Translations under genes and position numbers: made by a program
Notes under the pieces: generated by a model
Told to the model about the DNA's origin: nothing
Seen by the model: only the letters and a program-made list of their open reading frames with translations
Database searches by the model: none
In this document: one piece after another, positions 58,766 through 64,000 of the stretch
How the letters are laid out: every line of letters starts with the position of its first letter
Position numbering within the stretch: the first letter of the stretch is position 1
Assembly (NCBI RefSeq): GCF_020360975.1
Contig: NW_025408669.1
Location: 6,820,001 to 6,884,000 of the forward strand
Origin: Hirsutella rhossiliensis
Lineage: Eukaryota > Ascomycota > Sordariomycetes > Hypocreales > Ophiocordycipitaceae
Direction of reading: 5' to 3'
Length of the DNA: 64,000 bases

Positions 58766-61671
58766 GATGGTCTAATAATGGCGTTGTCGACGAGAATAAC
58801 CCCTACGCCGACTCCTGGAGCTGGTTCTGCTTTGGCCATGTGCACGAGGATGCCGAGCCCGGAGACGACAGATTCTCTGACGAGCATCTGCACGAGTTCC
58901 AGACAAACCTTCGGGCCACGCCCACGCTGCATTGCCACACGAACCAGTGGGAAATCGGAGCCATGGCTGAGGCGGAGCATGAAAACGACGACCTTGGCAG
59001 ATTCCTGGCGTCTTTGACGCAGGCCCCGAGCTGTGAAATTGGCATATTTCCTTTGGCACGATATCAGGGCTGGAGAAACTCAGTGTGGAAGATGGAAGTT
59101 GAAACGGATGCCAACCACTATGGAAACTGGGAAACCAGCTCCCCAAGCGAAGTCATCTTGCATCAAAGCAGCAGTCACTTCAGGACGAGAAGATACATCA
59201 AAGAGGATGAAGCCTTCAGCATACGCAAAGAAGCCTTCAGCAACACCGAGACAAGTCACCTAGAACCGGTCAATATAACGGATCCACAACTTGACTCAGG
59301 AGAAGCAGCCATTGACTTGTTCAGACAGGCTGTCGCCGAGACTCCTCTCGCAGACCCGGGGCGAGCGGGATTGCTGAACGATCTTGCAAAGGTTCTGTGT
59401 CAACGCTTCCAGTACGTGGGTGTCATGGAGGACCTGGATGAGGCAATCGGCTTGATTCGGCAGGCTATCGCGGCGACGCCTGTCGACGACAAGTTGAAAC
59501 GATGGAGCTATCTGGGCAATCTAGGAGCTAGTCTCGGGATCCGTTTCGCTCGCACCAGCGCCTCTAATGACCTGGATGAGGCTATCGTGACGATCCGGCA
59601 GGCGTTGGCGGAAGGGCCCCCCAGGAACTCCAGCCGCCCGACAAGGCTATGCAATTTGGGAGATTTGCTGCGCTGTCGCTACTCCCGCAAGAGCACCGTC
59701 GAGGACCTGGAAGAGGCTCTCCGAGTAGGCAGACAAGCCGTCGAGGAGGGGGGCTCTTACGACGATAACCGATGGATGTTCGTGCGCGAGCTCGGAAAAC
59801 ATCTGGCCGATTATTTTCAACTCAAGCACGAAATAAAGGACCTAGATGAAGCCATCAGCATCACCAGACAAGCCGTCGCCGAGATTCCTTCCGACTATGC
59901 TCTCCGAACGATCCTGATGGGCAATCTTGGCAGCTATCTTGACCAACGTTTCTCTGTCACCGAGGACATTGAGGACCGCAACCAGTCAACGGAATACTTC
60001 CGGGAGACCCTACGCTCCATGAAAGGATCAGCCCCTTGCCTCTACGCCGGTCGTCAGCTCCTTTCGAGGCCTGATGCCCTCCAGCCAGGAGCTAACGGCT
60101 TCGAAGATGCCCGCTTGGCGGTCAGCCTGATTCCCATCTCCGTCACCACCTGCCTCTCGGCCGACGATAAGAAGCACCTTCTCTCCCGGGCTTTTGGCAT
60201 CGCGTCCAACGCTGCCGCCATTGCTCTACACTCTGGCCAAGCTCCCAGAGTAGCTCTCGAGTTGGCGGAGACTGGGCGTGGACTCCTAGCCGGCAATTTT
60301 TATAATCTGCGCACTGATCTCTCGGAGCTGAGGGAGCAACGCCCGGAGATGGCGGACAGCTTTGAGGCTCTACAACGGCTGCTTGATGCGGCGGCTTCAC
60401 GCAACCCGATCAAGATCGTGGGAGCCCCGGCCACCTGGTCTGTCCCAGACCGACGCCATTTCGCCAGCAGGGTGATGTCGAAGCTTCTGATCAAAGTTCG
60501 CCGCGAGCCCGGGTTTGGTGCGTTTTTGAAACCCCCGACCGAATATGAAATGTGCCAGGAGGCCGCGCTAGGTCCTATCGTCGTCCTTAACGTGAGCCCT
60601 CACAGATGCGACGCGCTCATTATCCAGGCATCGGGCGTTAGCGCACTACACCTACCCGGCCTCACCCACAAAGCGATTCAGAGTCGGGTCGCTAATTTGC
60701 AGTCCACCGAGACTCTGAAATGGCTCTGGGACGTCGTTGTTGGGCCCGTGCTCCAAGCCTTAGGCTTTACTGATGTCCCGACGGCAGTGCCTTGGCCCCG
60801 TGTCTGGTGGATTCCAACCGGCGCGCTGGGCAGGTTTCCGCTCCATGCGGCCGGATACCATATGGATGGCAGCAAAAGGACGGCTCTCGACCGAGTTGTG
60901 TCGTCGTATAGCTCATCTATCAAGACAATCATCCGGACCCGCCGGCTGCAAAGCCGGGGCCTAGGCGCAAAGACGAACGGATCTGTCGTTGTCGTCTCGA
61001 TGAATGAGACGCCGGGCCAGGGCCCTCTCAAGTACGCAGCCGACGAGATCAGCGCCGTGCGGGTTATGTGCTGTTCGGGCCCTCTACGCCTGCCGGTTCT
61101 CTCGCCGCCACCGCGCCGAGACGAGATGGTTTCAGCCTTGGCGAACTGCACCATCTTCCACTTTGCAGGCCATGGGAGCCCGCGGTCGGATCCACTGCAG
61201 AGCCTACTGTATCTACAGGATTGGGAACACAGCCCTCTGACGGTGGAAAAGCTCATGGAGACTGGCCTCAGCGCGGCCTCGCCCTTTCTCGCCTACCTCT
61301 CGGCCTGCGCGACCGGGAAGAACCTAGACAAGGAGTCGGCCGACGAGAGCGTGCATCTGACGAGCGCTTTCCAACTGGCCGGGTTCCGGCATGTCATTGG
61401 AACGCTTTGGGAAGTTAACGACCATCTATGTGTGGACATGGCCAGGACGATATACGAGTCACTAGGGAATAATAGCACGCTGGACGATGCCTCTGTCAGC
61501 ACTGCTCTCCATGAGGCTACCCGCGCGCTTCGAGAGAAATGGCTGTGCGAGGAACGGCGGAGAGAAGAGCAGGCGGAGAAAAGAGATGCGTCACTGATAA
61601 CTGTAGGCAAGAGAGTCGAGACAGTGTTCAGGACGCCGCTTTGGGTTCCCTATGTTCATTTTGGAGTTTAG
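58766..61671 (+). CDS. TPR-like repeat and CHAT-domain protein (clan CD protease fold), last exon
   Basis: Large intact exon ending at TAG 61,669-61,671. The frame is open from 58,750. No ATG lies near its left end (the codon at 58,840 is GTG), while GCTAAT at 58,745 and CGCAG at 58,761-58,765 look like a branch point and splice acceptor, so an upstream exon is likely. An alternative start is ATG 58,963 in a good context (GCCATGG). Counting codon 58,840 as 1, the first 150 residues are unrecognised. Residues about 150-400 hold TPR-like units with DL(D/E)EA(I/L) at 198, 244, 289 and 334, a 45-46-residue period. The CHAT domain (about 600-943) has the catalytic His in FHFAGHG (H778) and Cys in YLSACATG (C823), both intact. 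CHAT is a caspase-like clan CD domain; fungal TPR-CHAT proteins are mostly of unknown substrate. No RIP damage. Confidence 0.85.
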
Positions 61672-62410
61672 CATCGTTGCTTCGCCAATTCGTATGCCAC
61701 TTAGCGCATAGTCATCATGTCGGATCCACGTGTAGAGGGCTAGCAGCCCGAGGGCGAAGCTTGTGGTGATAGTTATATTGATAAGTGAAAACTCTAACCG
61801 ATGATTGTGATAAAGGAGAGATATATATCTATTGTTGATCTGGTCTATTGCAAGATAAGCGCGGATGCTCAACTTTGTTACATACACATCGGCTACAACG
61901 GCCACATACACAGCATTTGCTAGTCTGCATGGTGTGATACACAAACATCTAAAAAGTGAATTGCATGTGGCCTATAATCTTGTCCAGCACATGGTCCGAG
62001 GTTCCAAAATATGGAGCGGCTGAACCTCATCTCGCTTTCAATGTCAGTGCGGATGCTCCTCTAGTTTCTTCAGTGTGAGAGCATGGAAGTCCATGCGATG
62101 GCGTGAAAGTCTGACTGCAGGGCATCCTGTTTTGCTTCTGCCGTTGCTCATGATGCCTAGAATCATCCAGCGGACGCCTTATTTGCTGGGTTGCGTTTTC
62201 AACAGCTGATGCCGCACCCCTAGGTGCGGGCTGCCAATAGCTAGACCAACACCGACGCATTCGTTAGCCTCGTATTGTGACAGTAAGGCAGAATTCGGGC
62301 TGAGGACGCGAAGCGCCGGGGCCAGGCGCAGCCGCACTACCACACGAGGCTGTGCTGGATTGCCTAGTAGCATGAAGATGAGCGATTAACAGATGCTGCC
62401 TAAAGCAGGT
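61672..62410. other. Intergenic DNA 3' of the CHAT gene
   Basis: No recognisable gene. It includes the 3' UTR of the CHAT gene. Minus-strand frames overlap here but encode no domain I know. Confidence 0.5.
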
Positions 62411-62683
62411 TGAGAGAATGGCTGGGCTGGAAGATAAATACGGAGCACACCCGACCAAATATCCGTTTAATATAACGCATTTTACGCGACGCCTACAAAA
62501 CACCTCCATTAAAGAAGCGACAGGACAATGGATCAAGAGCCAAGGTGAGACCCCCTTATTAACGGCACAATTGTATTTCCATTCTGAAATACTGAAATAC
62601 CCAGGTTCATTTTCTGCGAAGATGGGGCCCGTCCTCGAATCCGAAAGGGCCCCGTAAGGATATACATCCGAGCAACGTCCGCA

Positions 62684-62881
62684 TTTTCTGATCGTTACCA
62701 GGCCCCAAAGTTCCGAATCAATGATCAAGTTTACCTCCTTGGTGCTGAAGAGACGCGTGAAGGGCCGTATAGAGTATCTTCTGTGAGCGATGGACAATAC
62801 AGGCTCTGCGATGAGAAGGGAAGCCCAGTCAAGAACAATGGCTGGTATGAAGAGACACAGTTGCTGTCTTGTGATGGGTGA
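62684..62881 (+). CDS. Possible last exon of a small fungal protein with SH3/KOW-like pattern
   Basis: A plus-strand frame reads FRINDQVYLLGAEETREGPY, then RVSSVSDGQYRLCDEKGSPV and a short tail to TGA at 62,879-62,881. The pattern (Val-Tyr near a Gly-Pro-Tyr, a strand, then Tyr-x-Leu-Cys, Gly-x-x-Val) resembles small beta-barrel proteins that many ascomycetes encode, about 60-80 residues long. No ATG lies in frame; TTACCAG at 62,695-62,701 could be a splice acceptor, and a short first exon starting ATGGATCAAGAG at 62,528 is possible but its phase does not fit simply. Function unknown. Confidence 0.35.
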   Translation, partial: FSDRYQAPKFRINDQVYLLGAEETREGPYRVSSVSDGQYRLCDEKGSPVKNNGWYEETQLLSCDG

Positions 62882-62978
62882 GACTGGGACGGCAGCAGAT
62901 AAGGGCAATTAGTAGAATGCAAATGCTAGGTTGATAGATGATAAAAGCTTAGCTATTAACGTAAAGATTCTCCCCATG

Positions 62979-64000
62979 CTACCTATTTTCTTTTATAGCT
63001 GTGCAGATGATGAAGTTTCGGGTGGCCCATCCCTCTGTTACGGTGGAATCTTGGCCCCGGAAGCCTGTGGTTAGCCCCCAAAGAAACTCCTGCACTTGAT
63101 AGACATCCCCACGAACGGCTCTATTAGGAATTGCTCCGGTGAGGGGGATTTCTGGCAAGACCATGCTTGGGAAATCTGTTGGCTTGCTGGTGATGAAGAC
63201 CTTTACTATGTCTTCGCACCGTTTTATGCCCCGACTTTGAAGGAATTCTGGAACTTCCATCGCGAACCGTAGAGTTTCCTTGTTGCTGTTTTCTGCCTCG
63301 TCATTCTTTGGCTGCACAACCAGGAAATCCCCTCCGCCGGAACCTGATATAAGATTGATAATCTTCCAGGACGGCGTAAAGTTGAACAAGGCCAGATATA
63401 GAGGCGTTTCCCCGAGGTTCTCGATTGTAAAGCCCCATTCACCGCCATGCTTAACATCGAAAATTTCGGGAGCTCCGTCGCCGTTGATAGGAACAAGCAA
63501 GAATGATTTTTCAAAGGCCAAGTCTGGATGTCGATTCTCGATGCCTTCTAGGTACTTGAATGTTGCGAGATGCTGCAAGACGTTTGCGACACGGTCAGAC
63601 GCTCCAGGCTCTTCAAGCGGTATGGCTGGCAGACTGATGATGCTCTGATATTCCGAATCCAGTATCTCGTATTCAGCATGTTCATTGACTGTGACATTGA
63701 ACAGGCAAGATTCTGTCTTCTCGTCCTCGGCACAAAGGTTTAGGAAACGCAGCTGCTCCGAAGCTTCTCTCTGGACTTGATTTCTAGCGCTTGCCTTGAT
63801 CCGTACGGATATTTTCCTAGGCGAGAGAGACGTCAACGGCTTTGCTATCCAACCCGTCTTGACGGCTTGTAGGGACAATGTCGATACGACTTCCACTAAG
63901 TCCGATTCAAGACAACGAACCCTATCCACTTTAACTTTTGTGAGCTCGTTTTGTGCCTTACTGTCAATTCTTCCTGGAGTGACAAATGGGCACACGAGAT
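62979..64000 (-). CDS. C-terminal part of a probable fungal caspase-domain protein (5' end outside window)
   Basis: Open minus-strand frame from the right edge to a stop at 62,979; about 340 codons are visible and no start is seen (the codon at 63,995 is GTG, with open frame beyond it). The segment reads GFTIENLGETPLYLALFNFT, then PSWKIINLISGSGGGDFLVV, a VPEFLQ helix, KRCEDIVKVFITSKPTDF and near the end EGWATRNFIICT. I recognise this as the beta-rich region that follows the peptidase C14 domain in many Pezizomycotina caspase-family proteins. The catalytic His/Cys would lie beyond the window, so activity cannot be judged. It is convergent with the CHAT gene. Base use is normal, with no RIP. 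Confidence 0.6.
   Translation of the reverse strand, partial: LVCPFVTPGRIDSKAQNELTKVKVDRVRCLESDLVEVVSTLSLQAVKTGWIAKPLTSLSPRKISVRIKASARNQVQREASEQLRFLNLCAEDEKTESCLFNVTVNEHAEYEILDSEYQSIISLPAIPLEEPGASDRVANVLQHLATFKYLEGIENRHPDLAFEKSFLLVPINGDGAPEIFDVKHGGEWGFTIENLGETPLYLALFNFTPSWKIINLISGSGGGDFLVVQPKNDEAENSNKETLRFAMEVPEFLQSRGIKRCEDIVKVFITSKPTDFPSMVLPEIPLTGAIPNRAVRGDVYQVQEFLWGLTTGFRGQDSTVTEGWATRNFIICTAIKENR

Noticed and set aside
60678..61256. Minus-strand open frame of 192 codons within the CHAT gene
   Set aside because: It is the antisense shadow of a GC-rich coding exon; the plus-strand frame has clear CHAT motifs.
62264..62908. Minus-strand open frame of 214 codons
   Set aside because: No domain, and it overlaps the plus-strand frame with the SH3/KOW-like pattern, whose residue pattern is more convincing.

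Overview
The window looks like part of a filamentous ascomycete (Pezizomycotina) chromosome, where a heterochromatic transposon island meets unique gene-bearing DNA. Bases 1 to about 57,250 carry the mark of repeat-induced point mutation (RIP): CpA and TpG are almost absent, TpA is in large excess, and nearly every Gln and Trp codon of the retroelement genes has become TAA or TAG. No intact gene survives there. RIP is known from ascomycete fungi, and the two host genes at the right (a TPR-CHAT protein and a probable fungal caspase-domain protein) fit that assignment. No rRNA, tRNA or CRISPR array was seen. Element boundaries below were read by eye from long terminal repeats (LTRs) and 5-bp target-site duplications (TSDs); domain limits inside degraded genes are approximate.

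Layout: (1) 1-4508, right half of a chromoviral Gypsy element (Gypsy-A1, + strand). (2) 4509-5660, unassigned RIP-mutated DNA. (3) About 5660-24,400, a Tad1-like LINE (LINE-1, +) cut by two later insertions: Gypsy-A2 (5941-13,791, - strand, same family as A1, TSD GTAGC) and Copia-1 (14,531-20,564, +, TSD ATTAC, inside the LINE zinc knuckle). (4) 24,900-26,640, an orphan minus-strand reading frame with a GC-richer block upstream. (5) 26,650-30,420, a copia relic (Copia-2, -) and a copia-type LTR relic. (6) 31,000-36,600, a second Tad1-like LINE (LINE-2, -). (7) 36,600-55,700, a three-level nest: Gypsy-C (-) is split by Gypsy-B (39,920-54,639, +, TSD CTTAC), which is split in its integrase by Gypsy-D (44,301-52,108, +, TSD CTAAG). 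(8) 55,880-56,460, the 3' end of a copia pol (Copia-3, +).

At about 57,255 the RIP signature stops within some tens of bases. Beyond lie about 1.4 kb without a recognised gene, a large intact exon encoding TPR-like repeats followed by a CHAT protease domain, a possible small SH3/KOW-like gene, and at the right edge the C-terminal part of a probable caspase-family protein on the - strand, cut by the window end. CHAT and caspase domains both belong to protease clan CD, so the pair may be a cell-death or self/non-self module, but that rests on position and family alone.

The most notable unexplained signal is that three Gypsy families (A, B, D) each carry, between the end of pol and the 3' LTR, a reading frame on the strand opposite to pol. 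In family A it has a duplicated Cys-rich motif that RIP has turned into Tyr, and it is recognisable in both copies.
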